A DNA stretch of 35,587 nt. It comes from an uncultured Oscillospiraceae bacterium. Lineage in GTDB: Bacteria; Bacillota; Clostridia; Oscillospirales; Oscillospiraceae. Position 1 is the stretch's first letter, and each line of letters opens with the position of its first letter. The position numbers and the translations under genes were made by a program. Under the pieces are notes generated by a model, which saw only the letters and a list, made by a program, of their open reading frames with translations, made no database searches and was not told where the DNA came from. Below, in pieces: positions 17,553 to 24,525 of the stretch. The DNA is taken from contig CANQCS010000023.1 in assembly GCA_947589745.1 (NCBI GenBank), forward strand, positions 1-35,587, written 5' to 3'.

Positions 17553-17844
17553 CGGGTTTATTTAAGAAAAGTCCGCATAGATAAAAGCACAACCGGTCTG
17601 AGCCCGCCGCGGCAGTGCGTCCCCCCGTTCCCGAGTATCCCACATTTCCACTCAGGCGCAGAGAAGGGCTTTGGTCTCAGCTCCTGAGTCTCCCAGACAT
17701 ATTCCCAGAAGGCTGGGTAACAGGCACATATCCGGAGTCCTGGCCTTCGCAGGTGTCTAAAGACCCTAGAGACAAAAAAGCGCAGGCCCTGAGCATACAG
17801 GCCTCCTTAGTCATGCTCCCCCAAAAAAGATGAGTTGCGTCTCT
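17553..17844. other. Gene-free gap between ssp operon and transporter operon
   Basis: No coding frame with a ribosome site was found on either strand. A 45-codon minus frame starting MTKEACML (ATG 17815) ends at about 17678 and has its G-rich run only 2 bases before ATG, so it is not called. No riboswitch core was recognised. Confidence 0.5.
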
Positions 17845-17888
17845 ATAAAAAAGAATCACCCGCAAGACATGATCCGCGAGTGATTCTT
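17845..17888 (-). terminator. Terminator of the BMP transporter operon
   Basis: On the minus strand a stem AAGAATCAC(T)CGC / GCG(G)GTGATTCTT (17876-17888 with 17851-17863), broken by one mismatch, is followed by a T-run (TTCTTTTTTATAG). It lies about 35 bases past the stop of the last permease gene. Confidence 0.85.
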
Positions 17889-17920
17889 CTGTCATGTTGG
17901 CATAGGAAAATTCCAGCTCG

Positions 17921-18874
17921 TCACCGCATAGTGCGGACATAGGGCTTCCCTAGCGCCGCTGGATCTGCATCTGTTCGTTTCACAGCACTAATAATCAATA
18001 CTATCACTGTGAGAACGTACGGGAGCCCAGTAAACATCTGTACTGGCATATCCACACCAAGCGCCTGCATCCTGAATTGTAGTGCATTTGCTGCGCCCAT
18101 GAATAGAGCTGCAAGGCAGATGCCCACAGGCTTTCTCCTACCGAAAACCACCAGAGACAGGGCGATATAGCCGCGCCCAGAGGTAACATTCTCTGAAAAA
18201 ACCCCCAATTGGCCCAATACCAGATAGGCTCCACCCAGACCACCCATAAGCCCGTTGAAGAGTGCTGCCAGGTATTTGATGCGAAATACAGGCAGCCCCA
18301 CTGTATCTGCTGCTCTCGGATTCTCTCCAATAGAAACAAGAGACAACCCCCACATAGTACGATTTAAAAACCATACTAAGGCAACAATAAGGATATACAG
18401 TAAATAGGTGATAATATCCTTATTGAACAGAGCGTCTCCCACCAGGGGAAGATTGGTTAATAACGGAATGGGAATAGTGGGCAGGATGTCCACTTGCGGG
18501 TAGGCACCGGAAGCCTGATTGACAATTACTTGGAAGAGGTAGCTGGTGAGTCCAAGGACAAAAAGGTTCAGTGCCGTACCAATGACATTTTGGTTTTGCC
18601 GTAGGTAGATGGAAAAAAAGGCATGCAGTAGACTGAAACAAGCACCAGTAGTCATACCGGCCAGAAACCCAAGGAGCAGGCTGCCAGTCCAGTAGGTGAC
18701 AGCAAAGCCCATAAATGCACCGCTGAGCATATTGGCCTCCAAGCCAATATTCAGGATGCCTGCTTTCTGTGATACCATCTCACCCAGCGCCGCGTAGGCC
18801 AACGGCACAGCCAGTCGCACAGAGGCGGAGAAAAAGGCTGTAAAAAAGGCGAGATTCCAAATCTCATTCCACAT
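17921..18874 (-). CDS. Nucleoside-type ABC transporter permease 2 (BMP family system)
   Basis: 317 aa from ATG 18874 (MWNEIWNLAFFTAF); AAGGAG lies about 10 bases upstream, so I reject the longer frame to 18943, whose extra N-terminus is charged. It is a polytopic membrane protein with about eight hydrophobic segments and motifs of the BPD_transp_2 class (AYAALGEMVSQKAGILNIGLEANML near the N-terminus; SIGENPRAADTVGLPV, a cytoplasmic coupling loop; GLMGGLGGAYLVLG). It is the second permease of NupABC/BmpA-YufOPQ-like systems that bring in nucleosides. Its start overlaps the end of permease 1 by 11 bases, so the two are probably made in equal amount. It is the last gene of the operon, followed by a terminator. 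Confidence 0.9.
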   Translation of the reverse strand: MWNEIWNLAFFTAFFSASVRLAVPLAYAALGEMVSQKAGILNIGLEANMLSGAFMGFAVTYWTGSLLLGFLAGMTTGACFSLLHAFFSIYLRQNQNVIGTALNLFVLGLTSYLFQVIVNQASGAYPQVDILPTIPIPLLTNLPLVGDALFNKDIITYLLYILIVALVWFLNRTMWGLSLVSIGENPRAADTVGLPVFRIKYLAALFNGLMGGLGGAYLVLGQLGVFSENVTSGRGYIALSLVVFGRRKPVGICLAALFMGAANALQFRMQALGVDMPVQMFTGLPYVLTVIVLIISAVKRTDADPAALGKPYVRTMR

Positions 18875-19925
18875 GCCGAATATTCTCCTTTCTCTTGCGC
18901 AGTATAGGATGATTCTCCTCCAGGATTTCTGGAAGGGAACCACACAGAATCATCAGGACGATAAAGCCGATGATGATGGAAACAATGGAGTTGGGGATGC
19001 CCAGTGTCCGTTGCATGGTGGCAGCACCCACTTGTAGCGCGGCTAGGCCCACGGACATGAGTACCACCCTCAAAGGGTGATTGAGGGCCAGCAGAGCTAC
19101 CAAAATAGCGGTGTAACCATTTCCACCAGAGACGCCCTCCAGCAGGCGATGCTGAACACCGAATACTTCGTTAAACCCGGCTAGGCCCGCCAGGCCACCG
19201 CCGATGACAGCGGAGAGGAGCAGACTCTTAGGTACAGACAGCCCCGTACACAAGGCCGCTCGCTTGTTCATTCCGACCATCTGCATCTCAAAGCCAGTTG
19301 TAGTGCGGCAGAGGAAGAACCAAGCCAATACTGCTGCAACCAGAGATAAAATGGTTCCCGCATGGAAACGGGTGGGGTATAGTAGTAGGGGCAGGATACA
19401 ATCCTCTGGAATTATAGCTGTCTGGGGTAAGGTGCTCCCTGGCTCCTGCAGGAACGTCCGAATGCAGATACCCACCAACATAATGGCAATGTAGTTGAAC
19501 ATGATGGTGTTCACTGTCTCAGAAATGCCTAGACGGCTCTTCATCCATGCAGGGAATAGTACCCAAATTCCGCCGGCTAGGAAAGCAGATACAAGCGCTA
19601 TGGGCAGGCGCAGGCTCCCCCAAGATGCCGGTAGAAGTAGCACCACCGCGGTAGATGCCAGCGCCCCCATATACAGTTGCCCTTCAGCACCCAGATTGAA
19701 AAAGCCGGTGCGGAAAGTAATGGCAACCCCTAACCCCAAGAAGATGAGGGGTGTGGCTCGTACAAATACCTCTGTAAAACCGTGGGCACTGCCAAAGATT
19801 CCCGACAAGAATGCTTGTAGCGCCCGAATTGGGTCGGCGCCTGACAGCAGGATCAACACAGTTGACAACAGCAACACTGCTACCACCCGGGCCAGGGTGA
19901 ATATCGCTTTTCGTTTTACATCCAT
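18864..19925 (-). CDS. Nucleoside-type ABC transporter permease 1 (BMP family system)
   Basis: 353 aa. The start ATG 19925 overlaps the stop of the ATPase gene, as usual for these operons. Strongly hydrophobic segments and the motifs TFRTGFFNLGAEGQLYMGAL and GMNKRAALCTGLSVPKS (the loop that docks to the ATPase) mark it as the first, longer permease of a BMP/nucleoside ABC importer (BPD_transp_2). It would pair with permease 2 to form the membrane channel. The charged C-terminus (EILEENHPILRKRKENIRHVE, split over two lines of charge) is cytoplasmic. Substrate is not readable from the sequence; nucleosides or purine bases are the best guess from family and from the neighbouring deaminases. Confidence 0.9.
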   Translation of the reverse strand: MDVKRKAIFTLARVVAVLLLSTVLILLSGADPIRALQAFLSGIFGSAHGFTEVFVRATPLIFLGLGVAITFRTGFFNLGAEGQLYMGALASTAVVLLLPASWGSLRLPIALVSAFLAGGIWVLFPAWMKSRLGISETVNTIMFNYIAIMLVGICIRTFLQEPGSTLPQTAIIPEDCILPLLLYPTRFHAGTILSLVAAVLAWFFLCRTTTGFEMQMVGMNKRAALCTGLSVPKSLLLSAVIGGGLAGLAGFNEVFGVQHRLLEGVSGGNGYTAILVALLALNHPLRVVLMSVGLAALQVGAATMQRTLGIPNSIVSIIIGFIVLMILCGSLPEILEENHPILRKRKENIRHVE

Positions 19926-21442
19926 CCTTTTGCCTCCTCAAGGGTACTTCCGCCCATCATCAGTCCCAGCAACTCTGCAGAGAGGTCTGGAGTGTTGGGA
20001 ACCACACCCATAATTTTTCCACTGCAGATTACAGCGATTCGATCCGATAGAGCTAGAATCTCCCCAAGATCCGTGGAGATTAGCAATACGCTACGTCCTT
20101 GGTTCCGACGGTCCATCAGGCGAGTGTGGAGATACTCGGCTGCTCCAATATCTAAGCCGCGGGTGGGTTGGCAGGCCACCAGCAGATTCCCTTTGGACTG
20201 CAACTCTCGTGCTAGAATCAGCTTTTGTTGATTGCCGCCGGAGAGCAGGCGAACTTGAGTAGCCACGGAAGGTGTCTTCACTTGATAATCCTCCGTCAGC
20301 GCAGCGGCCTGGTCCCGCATCTGAGAAGGTTGCAGGATATGCGTCCTGGAAAGCGGAGGCTGATAGTAGGTTCGTAGGGCTGTATTGTCCTTCACATCCG
20401 CGTCCATAATGAGGCCATCTTGATGGCGGTCCGCCGGAATATAGGCTAGTCCGGCTTCCCAGCGCCGCCTGACGGACCATCGCCCCAAGCTCTGACCATC
20501 CAGGAGAATATCACCTCCACTTTGGCGGCGGATGCCCATCAGCACCTCCGCCAGCTCGGTCTGTCCATTGCCGTCGATGCCAGCGATTCCCAAGATCTCC
20601 CCACTATGCACGCAGAGGCAGACGTCCCGTAGCAGGGAAACGCCTTCACTGTTGTGCAGGGAGATATTCTGGAAGCGCAAAATCTCCCGGCTCTGATCAG
20701 TGGCCTCTCGATAAAAATTCGAGGCCAGAAAGTCCCGGCCAATCATATAGCGAGACAGTTCCCTCTCGTTGGTAGAGGAAGTCTTGATGGTGCATACCTT
20801 TTTCCCGTCCCGCAGGACACTGACGCGGTCGCTGATTGAGAGAATCTCAGAGAGGTTGTGAGCAATCAAGATGATACTGTGTCCCTCGTCTCGCAACACT
20901 CGCAGAATTTGGAAAAACTCCTGGGTCTCCTGCGGTGTCAAAACGGAGGTGGGTTCATCCAAAACCAAAACCTTGGCATCCCGGAACAGGGCTTTGAGGA
21001 TCTCTACCCGTTGCTGTTCTCCAACGGAAAGGGTGTCCACTCGTTGCCGCAGATTGACCTTGAGTCCGTATTTTTGGCACAGGATATCTGCCTGCTGTAA
21101 CTGCTCTTGTCTGCGGATTATCGGATACCCCTCAGGACGCATACCTAACAGGATGTTTTCCAGGGCTGTCATCTTCCGCACCAACATAAAGTGCTGATGT
21201 ACCATACCGATTCCCAGGCGAATAGCTTCACTAGGGCAGGAGACATCCACGGGCTCGTCTTTCCAAAAAATCTGCCCCTCATCTGCACGGTAAAGTCCAT
21301 AGAGTATGTTCATCAGCGTCGTCTTCCCGGCGCCGTTTTCTCCCAGCAATGCGTGAATTTCTCCTTCCTCCACCTGCAGGTCCACGTGGTCCACCGCCCG
21401 GAGGCCAGGAAAATCCTTTACAATGCCATGCATTTCCAACAA
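19916..21442 (-). CDS. Nucleoside-type ABC transporter ATP-binding protein (double ABC domain)
   Basis: 508 aa with two fused ABC ATPase domains, as in YufO/NupA-type transporters. Domain 1 has Walker A GENGAGKTT (34-42), Q-loop MVHQHFMLV, signature LSVGEQQRVEI and Walker B VLVLDEPTSVL. Domain 2 has a degenerate P-loop GIAGIDGNGQTELAEVL, which is usual in this family, and signature LSGGNQQKLILARE with ACQPTRGLDIGA in place of a normal Walker B, so only one site is fully catalytic. The start is uncertain: TTG 21442 is the longest, TTG 21445 and ATG 21433 are alternatives, and the only purine-rich site (AGAGGTGA, near 21455) is rather far. The end overlaps permease 1. A hairpin separates it from the upstream binding-protein gene, which should lower its expression relative to that gene. 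Confidence 0.93.
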   Translation of the reverse strand: MLEMHGIVKDFPGLRAVDHVDLQVEEGEIHALLGENGAGKTTLMNILYGLYRADEGQIFWKDEPVDVSCPSEAIRLGIGMVHQHFMLVRKMTALENILLGMRPEGYPIIRRQEQLQQADILCQKYGLKVNLRQRVDTLSVGEQQRVEILKALFRDAKVLVLDEPTSVLTPQETQEFFQILRVLRDEGHSIILIAHNLSEILSISDRVSVLRDGKKVCTIKTSSTNERELSRYMIGRDFLASNFYREATDQSREILRFQNISLHNSEGVSLLRDVCLCVHSGEILGIAGIDGNGQTELAEVLMGIRRQSGGDILLDGQSLGRWSVRRRWEAGLAYIPADRHQDGLIMDADVKDNTALRTYYQPPLSRTHILQPSQMRDQAAALTEDYQVKTPSVATQVRLLSGGNQQKLILARELQSKGNLLVACQPTRGLDIGAAEYLHTRLMDRRNQGRSVLLISTDLGEILALSDRIAVICSGKIMGVVPNTPDLSAELLGLMMGGSTLEEAKGWM

Positions 21443-21512
21443 ACTGATAGTAAATCACCTCTCTTCTAGTGTCAGTCTGACCACACACAAAATGAGTGTG
21501 CATCGGGCTTTC

Positions 21513-21571
21513 GATAAAACAGAAATCGGCCTCTCTCATGTCGGTCCTGCTGACGTGAGGAGGCCGATTTC
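21513..21571 (-). terminator. Intercistronic hairpin between binding protein and ATPase
   Basis: A perfect 12-bp outer stem GAAATCGGCCTC / GAGGCCGATTTC (21522-21533, 21560-21571) continues inward through a further wobble-containing stem (CTCATGTCGG with CTGACGTGAG). On the minus strand TGTTTTAT follows. It starts 10 bases after the BMP stop codon and probably acts as a partial terminator or a 3' stabiliser, giving excess binding protein over the ATPase and permeases. Confidence 0.7.
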
Positions 21572-21580
21572 TGAAAAATA

Positions 21581-22585
21581 TCAATCGGTCGTAGGTGTTT
21601 CAATCACCGGCACCACTAGGGAGCCGTCAATAATCTGCTGCTTCAGGTCCTCGATTTCATCCTTGACATCTTGGGGGATTGTCTCCTCAAAGCTGTGATA
21701 GGGTGCCAGTTGGACAATACCCTCCGCAAAACCATAGGACTGGATACCGCTCTCAAATTTGCCCTCGGTGGCCTGCCCCACGATGTACAGCAACACATCT
21801 CCAAAGCTATACATATCGCTGCAGACCACAGTATTCGGCGCTAGGCTGTTCTGGTCCGCAGCCGCGCCCATAGCCATGGCCCCCCGTTCTTCACAGGCCT
21901 TGATGGCACCGGTCCCCGCAGTGTTGGCTCCGTGGCCGATAACATCTGCGCCCTGATCTAGCATCGCTACGGCGGCCTCTTTGGCCAAAGCCACATCAGT
22001 GAAGGACTCACAGTATGTGATTAATACCTGAACATCAGGATTTGCGGTACGTGCACCCAGTTTGAAAGCTTCGGCAGGCTTGATGATAGACGGTTGAGAG
22101 GGGCCGGCAACAAAGCCTACCACACCGCTCTTGGACAGGCGTGCGGCCAAATAACCCAAGAGATAGCGGCTTTGCTCATTAGATATTTTGCATGAGAGTA
22201 CATTATCCGCCTCCACGCTACCTTCGAACACTACAAACTTCGCATCTGGATACTTTTGGGCAACACTCAAGGCAGGATCCCCAAACTGGAACCCTAGGCC
22301 AAAAATAAGATCATAGCCCTGGGCGGCATAGTCAGTCAATGCAGCCTCCATATCGGTTGTCTGTAGATTCTCAGCGTAGGAGAATTCAATCCCATACTGT
22401 TCCTTCGCGGCTAAAAGGCCGTCATAGGCCAGCTGGCACCAGCCCCCATCGTTGGCCGGGCCTGTCAGGCATAGGGCCACTTTCAAAGGATTCGCGTTGT
22501 CATCTCCACCCGCGGAATCACCTTGACAGCCCACCAGTGTTGCCATTAGACAGAGCGAAAGGAACAGTGCAAGAAGCCTTTTCAT
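21581..22585 (-). CDS. BMP-family substrate-binding lipoprotein (nucleoside/purine uptake)
   Basis: 334 aa. A lipoprotein signal peptide ends in the lipobox LVGC with C20 as the lipidated residue, followed by a Gly/Asp-rich linker. The mature part is a BMP/PnrA-like type I periplasmic-binding fold: VALCLTGPANDGGWCQLAYDGL, YDLIFGLGFQFGDPAL, KFVVFEG, GFVAGPSQPSIIKPAEAFKLG and the ligand-loop-like GADVIGHGANTAGTGAIKAC. Members bind nucleosides or purine derivatives outside the membrane and pass them to the ABC permeases encoded just downstream. ATG 22585 has GGAGG at 22595-22599; that site is part of a hairpin (see 22595-22621). The promoter has a MerR-type 19-bp spacer and a core shared with the deaminase promoter at 24455, so induction by one of the adjacent MerR proteins is likely (inference). 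Confidence 0.93.
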   Translation of the reverse strand: MKRLLALFLSLCLMATLVGCQGDSAGGDDNANPLKVALCLTGPANDGGWCQLAYDGLLAAKEQYGIEFSYAENLQTTDMEAALTDYAAQGYDLIFGLGFQFGDPALSVAQKYPDAKFVVFEGSVEADNVLSCKISNEQSRYLLGYLAARLSKSGVVGFVAGPSQPSIIKPAEAFKLGARTANPDVQVLITYCESFTDVALAKEAAVAMLDQGADVIGHGANTAGTGAIKACEERGAMAMGAAADQNSLAPNTVVCSDMYSFGDVLLYIVGQATEGKFESGIQSYGFAEGIVQLAPYHSFEETIPQDVKDEIEDLKQQIIDGSLVVPVIETPTTD

Positions 22586-22594
22586 TTCATTTTT

Positions 22595-22621
22595 CCTCCA
22601 GTCTGGAGGGTAATTCCCTCC
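22595..22621 (-). promoter_or_regulatory. Two mutually exclusive hairpins over the BMP ribosome site
   Basis: In the mRNA the order is GGAGGG (22621-22616), AATTA, CCCTCC (22610-22605), then CTGGAGG (22601-22595) which is the ribosome site. CCTCC can pair with the upstream decoy, GGAGGG/CCCTCC, or with the true ribosome site in the palindrome CCTCCAG-A-CTGGAGG (22609-22595). The first fold frees translation, the second hides the ribosome site. The predicted leader is only about 45 bases, too short for a known riboswitch aptamer. Confidence 0.55.
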
Positions 22622-22632
22622 GATATGAACAT

Positions 22633-22663
22633 ATTATCCTCGATATTCTCTCCTTTATGTCAA
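22633..22663 (-). promoter_or_regulatory. Promoter of the BMP transporter operon, MerR-type 19-bp spacer
   Basis: On the minus strand TTGACA (22658-22663) and GATAAT (22633-22638) are 19 bases apart. Such long spacers are the hallmark of promoters activated by MerR-family proteins, which twist the DNA to realign the hexamers. The sequence TTGACATAAAGG is identical to that at 24455-24466 in the deaminase promoter. A short dyad ATATG-TT-CATAT follows the -10. Confidence 0.75.
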
Positions 22664-22724
22664 TACGAAATCTGACGGATTTTTTTCAAAAACTTAAAGT
22701 CCCCTATAGGTTAGCAAAAGGCGC

Positions 22725-22753
22725 TGGACTTTATCAAAACTTTATGCTATGAT
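22725..22753 (+). promoter_or_regulatory. Probable promoter of the MerR fusion gene; mRNA may be leaderless
   Basis: TGGACT (22725-22730), a 17-base spacer and TATGAT (22748-22753) stand just before ATG 22762. With a start point 7-9 bases past the -10 the mRNA would begin at or next to the ATG, and no ribosome site is visible. An inverted repeat AAAGTCC/GGACTTT (22696-22702, 22726-22732) overlaps the -35 and could be an operator. Confidence 0.5.
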
Positions 22754-22761
22754 ATCTCATT

Positions 22762-23970
22762 ATGAAAATTAGCAATTTTTCCGATAAAACCGGTTTGTCT
22801 ATTCAGACAATCCGATATTATATGAGCATCGGGCTTCTGCACCCAGAGAAGAACGACCAGTACTGGGATTTTTCCCAGGAGGATCTGGAGCGTGCAGAGG
22901 AGATTCTGCGGTATAAGAAATGCGGATTCTCCCTACAGACTATTGCGTCTATTCTGCACTTAAAGCAAGATCCAGTCCTTTCAGAACCAGAGGAGCGCCG
23001 GAAGTTGCTGGAGTTTTTTGCCCAGGAACGGGAACGGATTCTGGCTGAGCGCCGGGAACTGGAGTTCTCTCTAAGGAAGCTAAATGTGGTCATCAGCCGC
23101 GCCAGTAGGAATCCTGAGGTGGAATCTGCCAACGGCATTCCTCTGCCTCTTTTTGCCTTAATCTGCTGTCCTTTCTGCAATACTCCTCTCCTTTGGAATG
23201 GAATCCGCATGGAGCAGAACCAAGTCACTTGTGGTGATGGGCGTTGTGCCTGTGGCTTTCGTGTCTCTGTGGAGGACGGCATACTCATTGTGGCAGATAT
23301 TACGCGTCCGCTGATTCCGCCGGTGGATGAAGACCTCTCCACCCTCCAACACCGCACGCCCCAGGACGTAAGCTATATTGAGGGCTTCAATCAATGGATC
23401 AAGTCCCAACTAGAGCAGCAAGAACTGGATGGAAAAATTATATTTGAGGATATGCTGAACACTGCCTGCTTTCTGCACTGGGCTATTGCTGACCTCAGTG
23501 GAGAAGCAAACTACATCCTCTGCGACACAAGCCTACACGTTGTGCGCTACTATATGTCCAGTATCCGTACAGCCTATCCTCATCGCAACATCCTCTTTCT
23601 GGTGGATGATGGTATTCATCACCCGCTCAAGCCCGGGTGCCTCGATATAATCATCGACTATGCGTCTTCAGAGGTCTATCAGAAGTACGGCTATCCGTCA
23701 TCCTTCAAGCTATTGCAGCGCTATGCCCACAATGGGACCATTGTAGCCGGGCGCTTCTCGGCCCGCTGCAAACTACAGCGAGGGCATACGGAAAACTTAC
23801 CCATGCGTTATCAGCTTCCCACTCTGCTGAGTAGCATGAGAGACAACGGCATCACCATTCTGGCAGAAAAAATGGGGGTCCATTCCCTGGACCCCACTGT
23901 ATACACTGACGCTCTACCGGGTGACGTCATTAAACCCTATGCTTTCATTGGGCAGTGGAATATGGAGTGA
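22762..23970 (+). CDS. MerR-family regulator fused to zinc ribbon and methyltransferase-like domain
   Basis: 402 aa. Residues 1-70 are a MerR winged helix (SIQTIRYYMSIGLL, then CGFSLQTIASIL); 75-115 is a charged helix, the usual dimerisation coiled coil. Residues 130-180 hold a ribbon with CPFC (C136, C139), C157 and CAC (C162, C164) ending VEDGILIVAD, like the Trm112/RlmA-type ribbon that precedes many methyltransferases. The remainder (200-402) has the spacing of a Rossmann methyltransferase (NYILCDTSLHVVRYYM; CLDIIIDYASSEVY), but the glycine-rich SAM loop reads IADLSGEAN, so activity is doubtful and ligand sensing more likely. It lies divergent from the BMP operon and convergent with a paralogous short MerR gene, overlapping its 3' end by 26 bases. 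It is the likely activator of the 19-bp-spacer promoters on both sides. Confidence 0.85.
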   Translation: MKISNFSDKTGLSIQTIRYYMSIGLLHPEKNDQYWDFSQEDLERAEEILRYKKCGFSLQTIASILHLKQDPVLSEPEERRKLLEFFAQERERILAERRELEFSLRKLNVVISRASRNPEVESANGIPLPLFALICCPFCNTPLLWNGIRMEQNQVTCGDGRCACGFRVSVEDGILIVADITRPLIPPVDEDLSTLQHRTPQDVSYIEGFNQWIKSQLEQQELDGKIIFEDMLNTACFLHWAIADLSGEANYILCDTSLHVVRYYMSSIRTAYPHRNILFLVDDGIHHPLKPGCLDIIIDYASSEVYQKYGYPSSFKLLQRYAHNGTIVAGRFSARCKLQRGHTENLPMRYQLPTLLSSMRDNGITILAEKMGVHSLDPTVYTDALPGDVIKPYAFIGQWNME

Positions 23971-24322
23971 TTTCCCGCTCCAGCTGCTTCAGCAGATGTT
24001 CTTGTTGTTGATTTGTTTCCAACGCACGAATCAATCGCTCTCTCTGTTGGTAGAGCAAGGCCAAGTAGGCATTTCGATCCTCTGGCTGGGAAAGTGTAAA
24101 TTTCCGTTGGAGGGTAAGTAGTTCATGGATGTCCAGTAGGGAAAACCTCAGTTCCCGGTATTCCATGACACGTTCCATATCTTGTACACACTTGTCGGAG
24201 AAGATGTACTGTCCGTTCCGACTCTCTGGCACTAGGATCCCAAGTTGAATGTAGTAACGTACTGTTGATGCCGGAATACCAAATTTTTTCGCAAATATGC
24301 CGATTCTCATCTCGCTACTCAT
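23945..24322 (-). CDS. Short MerR-family regulator, paralogue of the neighbouring fusion
   Basis: 125 aa. MerR DNA-binding domain (GIFAKKFGIPASTVRYYIQLGILVP, written here in overlapping parts) with NGQYIFSDKC and RFSLLDIHELL, then a coiled-coil tail (LYQQRERLIRALETNQQQEH). It shares with the 402-aa neighbour the order GQYxFS, FSLxxI and SxPExR(x)7-8QxRERL, so the two look like duplicates of which this one lacks the ribbon and methyltransferase-like part. ATG 24322 has GAGGGG about 5 bases upstream; ATG 24310 is possible. It is divergent from the deaminase gene at 24526 and convergent with the fusion gene. It may compete for or share the same operators; no effector domain is present, as in small MerR regulators. 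Confidence 0.85.
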   Translation of the reverse strand: MSSEMRIGIFAKKFGIPASTVRYYIQLGILVPESRNGQYIFSDKCVQDMERVMEYRELRFSLLDIHELLTLQRKFTLSQPEDRNAYLALLYQQRERLIRALETNQQQEHLLKQLEREITPYSTAQ

Positions 24323-24347
24323 TGCCGCCCCTCACTGCGCTCCTAAT

Positions 24348-24372
24348 GGCCGCCCGGAGGCGGCCTTTTTTT
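24348..24372 (+). terminator. Rho-independent terminator
   Basis: Perfect 7-bp stem GGCCGCC-CGGA-GGCGGCC followed by seven T (24366-24372). It faces rightward, so it stops transcripts of the MerR fusion gene that run antisense through the short MerR gene before they reach the deaminase promoter. Confidence 0.85.
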
Positions 24373-24454
24373 CTGCATTTATGAACTCATAGTCTCGACT
24401 TATGTAGTGTGTAGTTCGCTTTAAGTTTTTTGCGGAAATCCATCTGATATGCTC

Positions 24455-24485
24455 TTGACATAAAGGTTACCACAATTGCTTTAAT
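24455..24485 (+). promoter_or_regulatory. Promoter of the deaminase pair, MerR-type 19-bp spacer
   Basis: TTGACA (24455-24460), 19 bases, TTTAAT (24480-24485). TTGACATAAAGG is identical to the BMP promoter. Within the spacer a dyad TAAAG (24461-24465) / CTTTA (24479-24483) is centred between the hexamers, where MerR proteins bind. Confidence 0.75.
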
Positions 24486-24525
24486 ATTTCTACAACAAAT
24501 TATAAACTGTGGAAGGAGAATATGG

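Noticed and set aside
18875-18943. N-terminal extension of permease 2
   Set aside because: Charged, not membrane-like, without a ribosome site; ATG 18874 has AAGGAG at proper distance.
22586-22640. Purine riboswitch before the BMP operon
   Set aside because: The predicted leader is about 45 bases and lacks the purine aptamer core.
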